NCBI GenBank assembly: GCA_019420065.1
Contig: JAHZHX010000006.1
Coordinates: 1-64,000, forward strand
Reading direction: 5' to 3'
Origin: Clostridiales bacterium
Lineage (GTDB): Bacteria; Bacillota; Clostridia; Christensenellales; Aristaeellaceae
Length of the DNA stretch: 64,000 bases
In this document: positions 16,315-24,440 of the stretch, piece after piece
Layout of the letters: each line of letters opens with the position of its first letter
How positions within the stretch are numbered: the first letter of the stretch is position 1
Program-made: the position numbers and the translations under genes
The notes under the pieces: generated by a model
Databases searched by the model: none
Told to the model about the DNA's origin: nothing
What the model saw: only the letters and a program-made list of their open reading frames with translations

Positions 16315-17267
16315 GCTTTACTCTCTTTCTGTTCGGCCTGCTGGGCGGCAAGCTTATTTTCCCATTGAAGAATCTTGGTGGAGATATAAGCGGGATGCTG
16401 CTCTTCGCACATGGCGCAGGTACGCACCATGCAGCGGCGGCCGTTTTCGCTTTTTTGAAATTTGACGCGCACCGTGAATAGACCATGGCTGTCGCAGCGG
16501 CACAGCGCCTGCTGCACCTGGTTGTCCATGCGCACATAGCCTGCCGCCAGATTAAAACGATGCCCGCATACCGGGCAGGGCGGCGTGAGCGCATGCTTGC
16601 TGTTCATGGCCTCGTTCAAACGGCCCACGTGCAGTACATCGCACTTTTCCTGCCGCTGAGTGCGCTCGGTATGGGTCAGCTTGCGCGCCGTTTGCGCAAA
16701 GCGCAGCACATCTTCGGGTTTGGGACATTTTTTGAATACCAGCGCGGTATAGTATGCGTCGTTCAGCGCGTTATGAAAAGGGTGCGCTTCGTCGGCTTCG
16801 ATGCCAAAATGCTCCATGGCGGATTTCAGTCCCGCGCGGTTTTTGGTATCACCGATCAGCTCGCCGTACAGCCGCTGGATGTCATACATTGCCGGGAACG
16901 GCGCGTCGCAGCCAAAAAACGTTAGATTTTGCTGGAAAACGGAAACGTCGTCGCAGCCCCAGGTGAGCAAAACGCTGTCCTCGCCGCACCAGAGGCGGAA
17001 GCGCTCGGCGGCCTCGGCAAATTGCGGAGCGTCGCACAGCTCCTCCTGCGTAATGCCGGTGATGCGCTTGATGCGCGGATGGAGCTTGACGTAATGCGTC
17101 GGCTGAATCAGCTGATTGAAGCTGTCAACGATTTCCAGCTGCTCGTTCATGCGGATGGCGCCGATCTGGATCATTTCAAACAGCAATTTGCCGCCGACCG
17201 ATTTGTAGGCGGAGCTGTTATAGGAAAGCGGCTGGTTCCATTCCAAATCCAAGATAATGTACTGCAT
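16311..17267 (-). CDS. DEDDh 3'-5' exonuclease, KapD-like
   Basis: The N-terminal 185 residues form an RNase T/DnaQ exonuclease: ExoI motif ILDLEWNQP, ExoII around LLTWGCDDVSVFQQN and ExoIII with HPFHNALNDAYYTALV, the His five residues before the last Asp marking the DEDDh type. The C-terminal third has two CxxC pairs (CPVCGHRF and CAMC), suggesting a small zinc-binding module that could contact nucleic acid. KapD in Bacillus inhibits the KinA sporulation pathway; orthology is not proven here. Its stop overlaps the kinase start by four bases. Confidence 0.82.
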   Translation of the reverse strand: MQYIILDLEWNQPLSYNSSAYKSVGGKLLFEMIQIGAIRMNEQLEIVDSFNQLIQPTHYVKLHPRIKRITGITQEELCDAPQFAEAAERFRLWCGEDSVLLTWGCDDVSVFQQNLTFFGCDAPFPAMYDIQRLYGELIGDTKNRAGLKSAMEHFGIEADEAHPFHNALNDAYYTALVFKKCPKPEDVLRFAQTARKLTHTERTQRQEKCDVLHVGRLNEAMNSKHALTPPCPVCGHRFNLAAGYVRMDNQVQQALCRCDSHGLFTVRVKFQKSENGRRCMVRTCAMCEEQHPAYISTKILQWENKLAAQQAEQKESKA

Positions 17268-17298
17268 GTGAGAAAATCCTTCCGAGTTTTATGGAAAG

Positions 17299-18558
17299 TC
17301 AAATATTGTCTTTGCAATAGCGCGCGGCGCTGTCGCCGGCCAGCGCGCCGGTAGAAAAGGCGATTTGCAGGTTGAAGCCGCCTGTAAACGCGTCGATATC
17401 CATGATTTCGCCGGCAAAAAACAGGCCGGGCACTTTTTTGCTCATCATGGTGGCGGGCGCAATTTCCTTGGTGCTGATGCCGCCGCAGGTGACGATGGCC
17501 TCGTTCATTCCGCGCGTACCGGTGATTGTCAGAGGCAGCGCCTTGAGCGTGGACACAATGCGGGCGCGCTCCGCGGCGGTAATCTGCGCGGGCTGCTTTA
17601 CGGCGCTGACGTTGCATAGCGCGGGGAACAGCTCGGCCAGCCGCGCGGGCAGCAAGGTGGGCAGCAGGTTTTGCAGCTGTCTGCGCGGGGAAGCGGCAAA
17701 GTCGCGCAGGATGCGCGCGTCCAGCTGTTCGGCGGTCAACGCCGGCTTCAGATCCAGAAAAAGCTGCACCTGCGGCCAATCGGCGGTGGCCAGAACACTT
17801 GAGAGCGTGAGCGTCAGCGGGCCGGAAATGCCAAAATGGGTAAAAAGCATTTCGCCCTGTTCCTGGTATTTTATTTTACCATGGATCGATGCGGTAAGGC
17901 AAACGTTTTTCAGCGCCAGCCCTTGCAGCTTGCGCGGCCACAGCTCTTTGGTTTCCAAGGGCACCAGGGAGGGAAGCGCGGGGATGACGGTATGGCCCAG
18001 CGTCTGCGCGAAGCGCAGCCCGTCGCCGGTAGAGCCGGTGACCGGATAGCTGAGTCCGCCGGTGGCCAGGATGGCGCAGTCGCAGGGCAGCAGGCGCACG
18101 CCTGTGCCGTCGCGCACCTGCACGCCGCAGACACGGCCGTCTTCGGTCACGATGCCCAGCACTTCGGCTTGCAGCTTCAGCGCCTGGCCGCGCAGCGCGT
18201 TCAAAAACGCGCGCGACACGTCGCTGGCATGGTCGCTGACGGGAAAAACGCGGTTTCCGCGTTCGACCTTCGTTTCACATCCCAGACTGTTCATCAGTGC
18301 CTGCAGCGCGGCGGGCGAAAGAAATTTCAGCGCGGAGTACAGAAAGCGCGGGTTGCGCGGCACATTGTGCAAGAAGGTTTCCGTATCGCAGTCGTTGCAC
18401 AGATTGCAGCGGCCCTTGCCAGTGATATAGAGCTTCTTGCCAAATTTTTCGTTTTTTTCCAGCAGCGTTACGCGCGCGCCAGCCTGCATGGCAAAAAGCG
18501 CGGCGGAAAGCCCCGCGGCGCCGCCGCCGATGATGATTACATGATTAGTTTCCTTCAT
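17299..18558 (-). CDS. HI0933/BaiN-family flavoprotein
   Basis: An NAD(P)/FAD-dependent oxidoreductase of the HI0933 family. It has the FAD dinucleotide motif IIIGGGAAGLSAALFA at residue 9, the family motif FGKKLYITGKGRCNLCN, a second GG loop at ILATGGLSYPVTGSTGDG and the terminal FAD-contact region FAGEIMDIDAFTGGFNLQ. Members include BaiN, which reduces bile acids, but most have unknown substrates. Length 419 is normal. It overlaps the RpiR-regulator gene by 14 bases and lies 31 bases before the exonuclease gene. Confidence 0.88.
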   Translation of the reverse strand: MKETNHVIIIGGGAAGLSAALFAMQAGARVTLLEKNEKFGKKLYITGKGRCNLCNDCDTETFLHNVPRNPRFLYSALKFLSPAALQALMNSLGCETKVERGNRVFPVSDHASDVSRAFLNALRGQALKLQAEVLGIVTEDGRVCGVQVRDGTGVRLLPCDCAILATGGLSYPVTGSTGDGLRFAQTLGHTVIPALPSLVPLETKELWPRKLQGLALKNVCLTASIHGKIKYQEQGEMLFTHFGISGPLTLTLSSVLATADWPQVQLFLDLKPALTAEQLDARILRDFAASPRRQLQNLLPTLLPARLAELFPALCNVSAVKQPAQITAAERARIVSTLKALPLTITGTRGMNEAIVTCGGISTKEIAPATMMSKKVPGLFFAGEIMDIDAFTGGFNLQIAFSTGALAGDSAARYCKDNI

Positions 18559-19408
18559 TCATATAGACGCTGTGCGCGTCCCACACCTCTTCCAGTTGTT
18601 TGAGCCGCTCTGCCAGCGCATCGCGGTGCTTGATGCCCAGCGCTACGATCAGAGCGTTGATGACGCTCATGGGCGCAGCCATAGAGTCCGCAAAGGAGGC
18701 CATGTCCGTATGAACGGACAGGCAGATGTCCGCCTCGTCGTGCAGTGGACTCATGGGACCATCGGTAATGCCGATCACCTGCACCTGATGCGTTCTGGCG
18801 TAGCGCATGGCTTCGATGGTGCGGCTGGAATAGCGCGGAAAACTGATCCCCAGCAGCACGTCGCCCGGCTTGATGCGGGAAATGGAGTCAAATACGTCGG
18901 CGCTGCTGGTGGCAATCACGCGCACGTCGTCAAAAATGTAGTGCAGATAATAGCCGGCAAACTCAGCCAGGGGCGCGGCGGAGCGCAGCCCCAGCACATA
19001 CAGCCGCCTGGCGTCCGATATGGCTTGCACAGCCTGACAGAACGCCTGGTTATCACTTTCCTCAATGGTGGAGCGTATGTTTTGCATATCGGCGCGAAGC
19101 ACCGTTTGCAGCACGCTGGTTTGTTCAATATCCGCCGACATTTCAAACCGCTGGGTGGCGGTCAGCCGCTGTCTTGCCAGCTCCTGCAGGCTTTGCTGCA
19201 ATTCGGGATACCCTTCGTAGCCCATGGCAACGGCAAAACGCACTACCGTGCTTTCGCTGACGGAAACGGCTTCGCCCAGCTTGGAGGCGGTCATCAGCAC
19301 GGCCTTGTCATAGTGCTGCATAATATATTCGGCAATGCGGCGGTGACTTTTGCTAAGCTTGTTTCCGCTGCGATTCAACCGCTGAATCATGTCCTGCCCT
19401 GGTTGCAT
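18545..19408 (-). CDS. RpiR/MurR-family transcriptional regulator
   Basis: Residues 1-80 form the HTH_6 DNA-binding domain (AVSVSESTVVRFAVAMGYEG is the recognition helix region) and residues 115-260 a sugar-isomerase SIS domain (LGLRSAAPLAEFAGYYLHY; DVLLGISFPRYSSRT) that senses a sugar phosphate. The ATG at 19408 has GAGGTG six bases upstream; a TTG 21 bases earlier in frame is less likely. No sugar-phosphate gene is adjacent, so the effector is not indicated. It is second in the surE-led run. Confidence 0.88.
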   Translation of the reverse strand: MQPGQDMIQRLNRSGNKLSKSHRRIAEYIMQHYDKAVLMTASKLGEAVSVSESTVVRFAVAMGYEGYPELQQSLQELARQRLTATQRFEMSADIEQTSVLQTVLRADMQNIRSTIEESDNQAFCQAVQAISDARRLYVLGLRSAAPLAEFAGYYLHYIFDDVRVIATSSADVFDSISRIKPGDVLLGISFPRYSSRTIEAMRYARTHQVQVIGITDGPMSPLHDEADICLSVHTDMASFADSMAAPMSVINALIVALGIKHRDALAERLKQLEEVWDAHSVYMNEGN

Positions 19409-19483
19409 ATTATACACCTCAAAAAGCAAAATCCGGCGATAAAAGCAAGAATATTATACGTTTGCACCCTGCGTATTGCAATA

Positions 19484-20239
19484 TTAACCGCAAATATCCG
19501 GTAAATTCTCTTCCAGCCAGCCGCTGCCGTCCTGATAGGGGCCGACCAGCGAGCAGGTGATATGCCCCTCTTCCAACAGCGCCATATCGGTGCCGGGAGC
19601 GTGCGGCTCGGTGCGCAGATCGGCGTCCATCCAGAAATAGGACGCGCCGCGGGGATTGACGCGCTTTTCATAGCTGTCAAGAAAAAACGCGTCGCTCAGC
19701 GGGGCAAAGCGCAGGGGTTTGAGCTGCTCTGCGGGCAGCGCCGGGGCGTTGAGATTGAGCAGCGTCAGGCGCGGCAGCGAGACGTCCTTCATTTTTTCTG
19801 CCATGGAAACGGCAAGCCGGGCCAAATGCAGCAGCATATCCCAATCGGCTCCCGGCATGATGGACACAGCCATGGCGTTCAGGTTCAGCATGCGCGCTTC
19901 GCGAGCCGCCGAAACGGTGCCGCTGTAATAAATGGCGGTGCCGGCATTTTCGCCATTGTTGATGCCGGAAAAAACGAAATCGATGGGGCGGTCGCTTAAA
20001 AGCGTGCCAAGCCGCGCGCAATCGACAGGCGTTCCGGCAACGGCATATGCCTGTGCGCCCTCCCAAGGTGTTGGGGCAACCATCAGCGGCGCGCTGAGCG
20101 TCAGGTGATGACTGGCAGCGCTTTGCTGCGTTTGCGGGGCGCAGATGGTCAGGGTGTGCCCTTTTTCCAAAATCGCTTGGCTGAGCGCTTTCAGACCAAT
20201 CGCGGTAATGCCATCGTCATTGGTGAGGAGAAAATGCAT
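19484..20239 (-). CDS. surE: 5'-nucleotidase SurE
   Basis: SurE hydrolyses nucleoside 5'- and 3'-monophosphates with a divalent metal. The metal site LLTNDDG opens the protein and the conserved segments CAPQTQQSAASHHLT, AVAGTPVDCARLG and SGINNGENAGTAIYYSGTVSAAREA follow. Length is 251. Two ATGs are possible; the second, at 20239, has AAGGA at a normal distance, while the first abuts it. A TTGCTC-17-TATAAT promoter lies upstream. Confidence 0.95.
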   Translation of the reverse strand: MHFLLTNDDGITAIGLKALSQAILEKGHTLTICAPQTQQSAASHHLTLSAPLMVAPTPWEGAQAYAVAGTPVDCARLGTLLSDRPIDFVFSGINNGENAGTAIYYSGTVSAAREARMLNLNAMAVSIMPGADWDMLLHLARLAVSMAEKMKDVSLPRLTLLNLNAPALPAEQLKPLRFAPLSDAFFLDSYEKRVNPRGASYFWMDADLRTEPHAPGTDMALLEEGHITCSLVGPYQDGSGWLEENLPDICG

Positions 20240-20271
20240 GGCAATCATCCTTTCAAAAAATATGGCATTTC

Positions 20272-20300
20272 ATTATAATGGATTTTAGCAAAATGAGCAA
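20272..20300 (-). promoter_or_regulatory. Promoter upstream of surE
   Basis: Minus-strand TTGCTC (20295-20300), 17-base spacer, TATAAT (20272-20277), 33 bases before the chosen start. It would drive the seven-gene minus-strand run. Confidence 0.6.
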
Positions 20301-20348
20301 GCATGTTCGCGCTTTTTACGCATAAAATGCGATGGGAGGGGATGAGAA

Positions 20349-21053
20349 ATGGCTTATGTCCGATTGAACGGCACGGGGGAAGCCTTTGGCTGGATGATGG
20401 GCGAGCGGGTTACGCTGGGGGCCTTGACGGCGGGCAGGGAATATTTGCTGATTGGTGATCAGGGCGAAGCTGCCTTGACGGCCGACACGCAGGGCGCATG
20501 GCAGGGAACGCCGGGCTGCGGCGTGCCGCTGGTGCTGACAGAGCGGGACGGCGGCATGGCGCTATACAACGAGGAACGGCTGACAGCGGCTGCGGCGGTA
20601 CTGCTGGCGCAGGAAAAGACGCATAAAAAAGCGTCTGAAACAAGGGCTCCCGAGAAAACGCTTCCCGAGACGGAGAGCGCGCCTGCGGCGCAAACAGAAA
20701 AAACGCCGGAGGTCACGGCGGAAGAAGTGGAATACCGCGCCGTATCGGAGAACGCGCCGGTGGACGCGCTGCCTGCGCTTGAATGGCCGCAGGCAGCGGA
20801 AAAGCTGCGGCCGCTGTTCATGAAAAACCGCCCCATACGTTTGTTCGATGCGCCGGGATGGCGCTTTGTGCAAACGCTGGAAGCGGGAATGCAGTGCTGT
20901 TTTGGCTATCGGGCGGAGGAAGACCGGGTCGCGGAGGTGCTGTACGGCGTGCGCGCCCGAGGCGGGCTTTCGGCGCCGAAGGGGCTGCAAGGCTATCAGT
21001 ATCAGCGGGCCGTCAACGGCGAAGGGTACTGGACGCTGCGTCAAACCGTATAG
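20349..21053 (+). CDS. Unknown protein, two domains with acidic linker
   Basis: A 234-residue soluble protein I do not recognise. Residues 1-75 look like a small beta-rich domain (repeated short hydrophobic strands with Gly turns), residues 95-140 are a Glu/Thr/Pro/Ala linker, and residues 165-234 form a second domain with WRFVQTLEAGMQCCFGYR and a terminal segment GYQYQRAVNGEGYWTLRQ. The ATG has GGAGGGG upstream. Its end overlaps the convergent Spo0A-like gene by 13 bases. Nothing indicates a catalytic site. Confidence 0.6.
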   Translation: MAYVRLNGTGEAFGWMMGERVTLGALTAGREYLLIGDQGEAALTADTQGAWQGTPGCGVPLVLTERDGGMALYNEERLTAAAAVLLAQEKTHKKASETRAPEKTLPETESAPAAQTEKTPEVTAEEVEYRAVSENAPVDALPALEWPQAAEKLRPLFMKNRPIRLFDAPGWRFVQTLEAGMQCCFGYRAEEDRVAEVLYGVRARGGLSAPKGLQGYQYQRAVNGEGYWTLRQTV

Positions 21054-21718
21054 TCCCTCGCCGTTATGCGGGCACTGATCGCGTCCGCCAGGCGGTAGAG
21101 AAACTCGGCGTTGGTGGGTTTGCCGCGCTCTGGACTGATGGAAAGACCGAAAAAAGCGTTCTGCGCCTGGAGACTGCCGTGCAGCCAGGCGCTTTCGATC
21201 GCGCTGCGGATCCGGCGCTCAATGGCGGCGGGCGATGTGCCTGCATGCCGGGCGAGCCAGGGATAGAGGCTGTGCCGGAGCGCCGGGGCGGGCTGCGGCC
21301 AGGCGCTGAGCCAGGCCGCGCCCAAAGCAATATCGGCATAACCCCGCAGTGTTTCGGGCATGCCGATGGCGGCAAGCAGGGTGCGCGCGTGCGACAGGCG
21401 GAGCGGCAGCGTGGGTTCGGCCAGCGGGCTGACAGGCGGCTGCATGGCGTTTTGTACGGCAAGGGCGGCTGAGGCGGCAGGGGCGTCGGCGATGCGCGGC
21501 GGACAGGCAGGCATAAGCCTTACGCACAGCGTGTCAAGTCCGGCGGCAGGGGCGTCGGCCAGCAATACATGGGGCTGCAGACGGGGAAGCTGCGCGGACA
21601 GCAGGATGCGGTCGGGGACGATGCCGCACAGAAAAAGTCCTTCCTGATCCAGCGCTTTCAGGTAGGCCTGCGGCTGCGCGCTGAGGAGCAGCACGCGGAT
21701 TTCAAAATGAACGGGCAT
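21041..21718 (-). CDS. Spo0A-like regulator with degenerate receiver
   Basis: Residues 112-216 match the Spo0A C-terminal DNA-binding domain: AIGMPETLRGYADI, LYPWLARHAGTSPAAIERRI, RSAIESAWLHG and ERGKPTNAEFLYRLAD, the last being the family hallmark. The N-terminal ~100 residues resemble a receiver fold (beta strand IRVLLLS, then PHVLLADAPAAGLDTL where the phospho-Asp would be Asp55), but the acidic pair after strand 1 and the Thr and Lys of the switch are missing and the domain is short. Total length is 225 against about 265 for Spo0A. Start ATG has GGAGGAA. It could be a phosphorylation-independent paralogue or this lineage's Spo0A variant. Confidence 0.82.
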   Translation of the reverse strand: MPVHFEIRVLLLSAQPQAYLKALDQEGLFLCGIVPDRILLSAQLPRLQPHVLLADAPAAGLDTLCVRLMPACPPRIADAPAASAALAVQNAMQPPVSPLAEPTLPLRLSHARTLLAAIGMPETLRGYADIALGAAWLSAWPQPAPALRHSLYPWLARHAGTSPAAIERRIRSAIESAWLHGSLQAQNAFFGLSISPERGKPTNAEFLYRLADAISARITARDYTV

Positions 21719-21762
21719 GGTATTCCTCCATGCCCATAGAATAGCATAAAGCAGCGCAAAGG

Positions 21763-22446
21763 TCAACCGTGCCGGGTGTTTTTGAGAATCTCTATGGCGC
21801 CTGCGAGGATCATGACCAGCGCGGCAACCTGAAATACGCTGACAAGCGGTATTGTGTGCCTGAATGCCAAACACACGCCATTGAGAAGCAGTCCCAGGGA
21901 AAGCAGCAGAGAATGGGAGACGTTTTTTGTTTTGCGGTTCTCCTCGCCCTTCAGACGCGCGATGATTTGGGTGGTCTGCGCGGCGGCATGGATCATCGGC
22001 ACGGTCAGGACGATCAGCAGGCAGGCGAAGAATTTGCCCAGGCGGAAGCCGTTGCACGCGGCGATCAGTTCAAGAAAAATACAGATGATTTCAAGAATGG
22101 AGGCTGCCTTGAGCATCGTGCGGATTTTGCCGTAATGCTCAATGAGCGAGGACGTATCGGTGTACAGCTCAAATTCGCCCAGGCTGGCGGGACGGCGCAG
22201 GATGACCCAGTAAAACCAGGTCGCAACGATTTCGGCCCCGGTGTCTTCGATCAGCTCGCGGTATTCGGGGCTGACGGCGCCGGGATGATTCTGAAAATCG
22301 ATCTGGTAAACGTATTCGCCCTTTTCGCATGGCTCAAACCGGTAAAAGCCGGCGCAGTATTTTTGCAGCGCCCAGCCTTCCTGCGCCATGGCGTTGAGCC
22401 AGCGCGTTTCCTCATCCTTATCATAATACAGACGGAACTTCATCAT
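21763..22446 (-). CDS. DUF2812 membrane protein
   Basis: A 227-residue protein that begins with the DUF2812 motif MKFRLYYDKDEETRWLN, containing the N-terminal soluble part with NAMAQEGWALQKYCAGFYRFE, followed by about four membrane helices from residue 120 on. DUF2812 proteins are often encoded directly behind a PadR-type repressor, as here, where the start lies inside the PadR gene end (26-base overlap). The function is unknown; regulation together with PadR suggests a response to an exogenous compound or membrane stress. Confidence 0.82.
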   Translation of the reverse strand: MMKFRLYYDKDEETRWLNAMAQEGWALQKYCAGFYRFEPCEKGEYVYQIDFQNHPGAVSPEYRELIEDTGAEIVATWFYWVILRRPASLGEFELYTDTSSLIEHYGKIRTMLKAASILEIICIFLELIAACNGFRLGKFFACLLIVLTVPMIHAAAQTTQIIARLKGEENRKTKNVSHSLLLSLGLLLNGVCLAFRHTIPLVSVFQVAALVMILAGAIEILKNTRHG

Positions 22447-22774
22447 GGTCGCTTTCCTCCCTTTCATTCATCAGCGCGGCGTTGCGCAGCAGCTCTTCCA
22501 GGCGCGCTTTTTCGGTATGGAACACGCTGCGCCCCTGGTCGGTGATCAGGTATTCCTTTTTTTTGCGCGCGTCGTCCGCGATGCGGTAAGTGCGGATCCA
22601 GCCGCGCTTGAGCATGGTCTGAATAGCGCCGTACAGGGTGCCTGCGCCAAGCGTTACGCGTCCGCCGGTGAGCCGTTCAACCTCCAGAATAATGCCGTAG
22701 CCATGATTGGGTTTGCGCAGGGCCAGCAATATATAGTAAAAGGCCTCGGTCAGCGGCAAGTCCTTTTCGGGCAT
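22421..22774 (-). CDS. PadR-family transcriptional repressor
   Basis: A 117-residue winged-helix protein: PLTEAFYYILLALRKPNHGYGI is the first helix pair, LGAGTLYGAIQTMLKRGWI the recognition helix and KKKEYLITDQGR the wing. The ATG has GGAGGG and is preferred to earlier codons. It is transcribed with the DUF2812 gene from a promoter that contains a matching inverted repeat, which fits autoregulation. Confidence 0.93.
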   Translation of the reverse strand: MPEKDLPLTEAFYYILLALRKPNHGYGIILEVERLTGGRVTLGAGTLYGAIQTMLKRGWIRTYRIADDARKKKEYLITDQGRSVFHTEKARLEELLRNAALMNEREESDHDEVPSVL

Positions 22775-23155
22775 GAGTAGCCCTCCCTTCTGCAATATAT
22801 CGACAAACGACATATCGTAAATTAAATATATCATCTTACGATATATTTGTCAAGCGATTTTTTAAAAAAAATTGATCTTTGTAAAAAGGGCGTTTTGTTG
22901 CCAATTTGTTCAAACAGTGTTCATATATCCCTGCTATGATAGTTACAACGAAGCGGAAACTGCACCGCACGGCGCGCTTTGGGGGAGCGTGCCGCGCTGC
23001 GGAACGCGGCGAACGTTTCTTTACATATTAAAAATATTCCTGTCCCGCCCAAGGATGGCTGAAAAATGTGCCATCGGAGGGCGGGACAGACAATTTTGGC
23101 CTTTCCCGGAAAAGCGAGTTGTGCTATACTGTTTTTCCGTAAGGAGGGAACGCGG
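22775..23155. other. Intergenic region between padR and traX
   Basis: About 380 bases without a convincing gene. The left part holds the padR promoter and operator. The right part holds an extended -10 (TGCTATACT, 23122-23130) about 25 bases before the TraX start and its AAGGAGGG site. Short frames across it lack ribosome-binding sites. I see nothing else. Confidence 0.5.
22812..22853 (-). promoter_or_regulatory. PadR promoter with palindromic operator
   Basis: Minus-strand TTGACA (22848-22853), 17-base spacer and TATATT (22825-22830). ATATCGTAA (22812-22820) and TTACGATAT (22836-22844) form a perfect 9-bp inverted repeat flanking the -10 and filling the spacer, the expected position for an operator that blocks RNA polymerase. 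Confidence 0.75.
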
Positions 23156-23935
23156 ATGCAGAAACGTGAAGCGGCCGGTAATCTGGATACGGGGCTGCTG
23201 AAGATCATTGCCTTGTGCTGTATGGTGATTGACCATGTGGGAGCGCGGCTGCTTAGCACGCACATTGAACTGCGCATCATTGGCCGCATTGCCTTTCCGC
23301 TGTATATCTGGTGCATGGTGGTGGGAGCGTGCTATACCAAAAATCCCGCGCGCTATGCCCTGAGGCTGCTGCTCGCGGGATTGATTTCTCAGCCGTTTTA
23401 TATGTTGGGGCTGAACCATGGCTGGGATAAATGGAGCATTTTCATGACGCTGCTGATGGGATATCTGGGAATCTGCGGTATCCGTTACAACCGGTTTGGC
23501 AGCCGCTGGTGGGCGTCCGTGCTGGTGCTGCTCACGGCATGCTTTGTGGATATGGACTACGGCTGGGGCGGCGTGATGCTGATTATGCTGATGTATCTGG
23601 CGCGCCGCAGCCGCGGCGGGATCGCGGCGGTGATGATCGCGTTCTGCCTGTACTGGGGCGCGGGCAGCGGCAATATCCAGCAGGTATTTGGCTGTTCTCT
23701 GCGGGAGCTGCCGCTGTATAATACCCCGATTGCGCGCGCGTTTTTGCATTTGCAGACCATGGCGCTGCTGGCGCTGCCCTTGATTTTATGGCCCCGAACA
23801 AAGCGCACGGCATTTCCCAAATGGGCTTCTTACGGCGCGTATGCCGGGCATCTGTTTTTGCTGTGGCTGGCGCAGCTGGCGCTGGGCGTAACGAATCTTG
23901 CGGCGGCGCGGCAGCTGCTTATTCCCTGGATGTAA
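23156..23935 (+). CDS. TraX-family membrane protein
   Basis: A 259-residue polytopic protein with the TraX signature near the start (LKIIALCCMVIDHVGARL) and a second family patch RIAFPLYIWCMVVGACYT; around eight hydrophobic helices follow. TraX of the F plasmid N-acetylates pilin, but chromosomal copies in Clostridia have no conjugation genes around them, as here, and their substrate is unknown. AAGGAGGG lies nine bases before the ATG, which was preferred to an upstream ATG in frame. Confidence 0.88.
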   Translation: MQKREAAGNLDTGLLKIIALCCMVIDHVGARLLSTHIELRIIGRIAFPLYIWCMVVGACYTKNPARYALRLLLAGLISQPFYMLGLNHGWDKWSIFMTLLMGYLGICGIRYNRFGSRWWASVLVLLTACFVDMDYGWGGVMLIMLMYLARRSRGGIAAVMIAFCLYWGAGSGNIQQVFGCSLRELPLYNTPIARAFLHLQTMALLALPLILWPRTKRTAFPKWASYGAYAGHLFLLWLAQLALGVTNLAAARQLLIPWM

Positions 23936-24206
23936 CGGTCTGGAAGGCGCCGGTACGGCGGGCGGCGGCATTCAGGCGGGAGCGTACCCGGTCGAGATTG
24001 GCATGACGGGGCGGCTCAGGCCGGAAAACGGGCGCGGAGGGGATTCTCTTTTCCGCTGGCGCCGCGGCCGGCTGGGGACGGGGCGGTTCGGGAGACGGAA
24101 CACGCTGAAAATCAAGGTTGCGGGCCCGGAATATGCGCCATTGCTCCTGCTGTTCGCTGAAGGATAATTCCGCGAAGGGAGATTTTTTCGGATCGTTCAT
24201 AAACAT
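23919..24206 (-). CDS. Small Pro-rich protein of unknown function
   Basis: A 95-residue frame starting at an ATG with AAGGAG seven bases upstream. The first 30 residues are helical and charged (FAELSFSEQQEQWRIF), the middle is Pro/Ala-rich and the end Arg-rich. It overlaps the 3' end of traX on the other strand by 17 bases. Not a known family; the ribosome-binding site is the main support. Confidence 0.5.
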   Translation of the reverse strand: MFMNDPKKSPFAELSFSEQQEQWRIFRARNLDFQRVPSPEPPRPQPAAAPAEKRIPSAPVFRPEPPRHANLDRVRSRLNAAARRTGAFQTVTSRE

Positions 24207-24276
24207 TGAAGCTCCTTTCCTACGGGTTTGCATTCTATCCTATGCGCCGCTGGAAAATGTAGTGCATAAAAGAAAT

Positions 24277-24312
24277 CCCTTCCGCGCAGAATAGACGCGG
24301 AGGGGGTTTTTA
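24277..24312 (+). terminator. Terminator-like hairpin, also carrying a ribosome-binding site
   Basis: CCCTTCCGCG (24277-24286) pairs with CGCGGAGGGG (24296-24305) and is followed by TTTTT. The 3' arm also contains GGAGG positioned before the ATG of the next small frame. Confidence 0.65.
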
Positions 24313-24314
24313 CG

Positions 24315-24440
24315 ATGCTTTATTATGTGCTGAGACGTTTTGAAGCCAAGCGGCGCAAGGCGTATGCGCTGCGCGAGATCCGCCGCAACGGCTGGCGCAG
24401 CCCGTATCTGGGGGACGGAAGAAAAAAGTTTTTTCTGTAA
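24315..24440 (+). CDS. Possible 41-residue basic peptide
   Basis: The frame runs from ATG at 24315 to TAA at 24440 and encodes a strongly basic peptide (LRRFEAKRRKAYALREIRR near the start, RKKFFL at the end). GGAGG is eight to ten bases upstream, inside the hairpin arm. The stop abuts the end of the convergent gene. It may be a real small protein or a chance frame. Confidence 0.4.
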   Translation: MLYYVLRRFEAKRRKAYALREIRRNGWRSPYLGDGRKKFFL

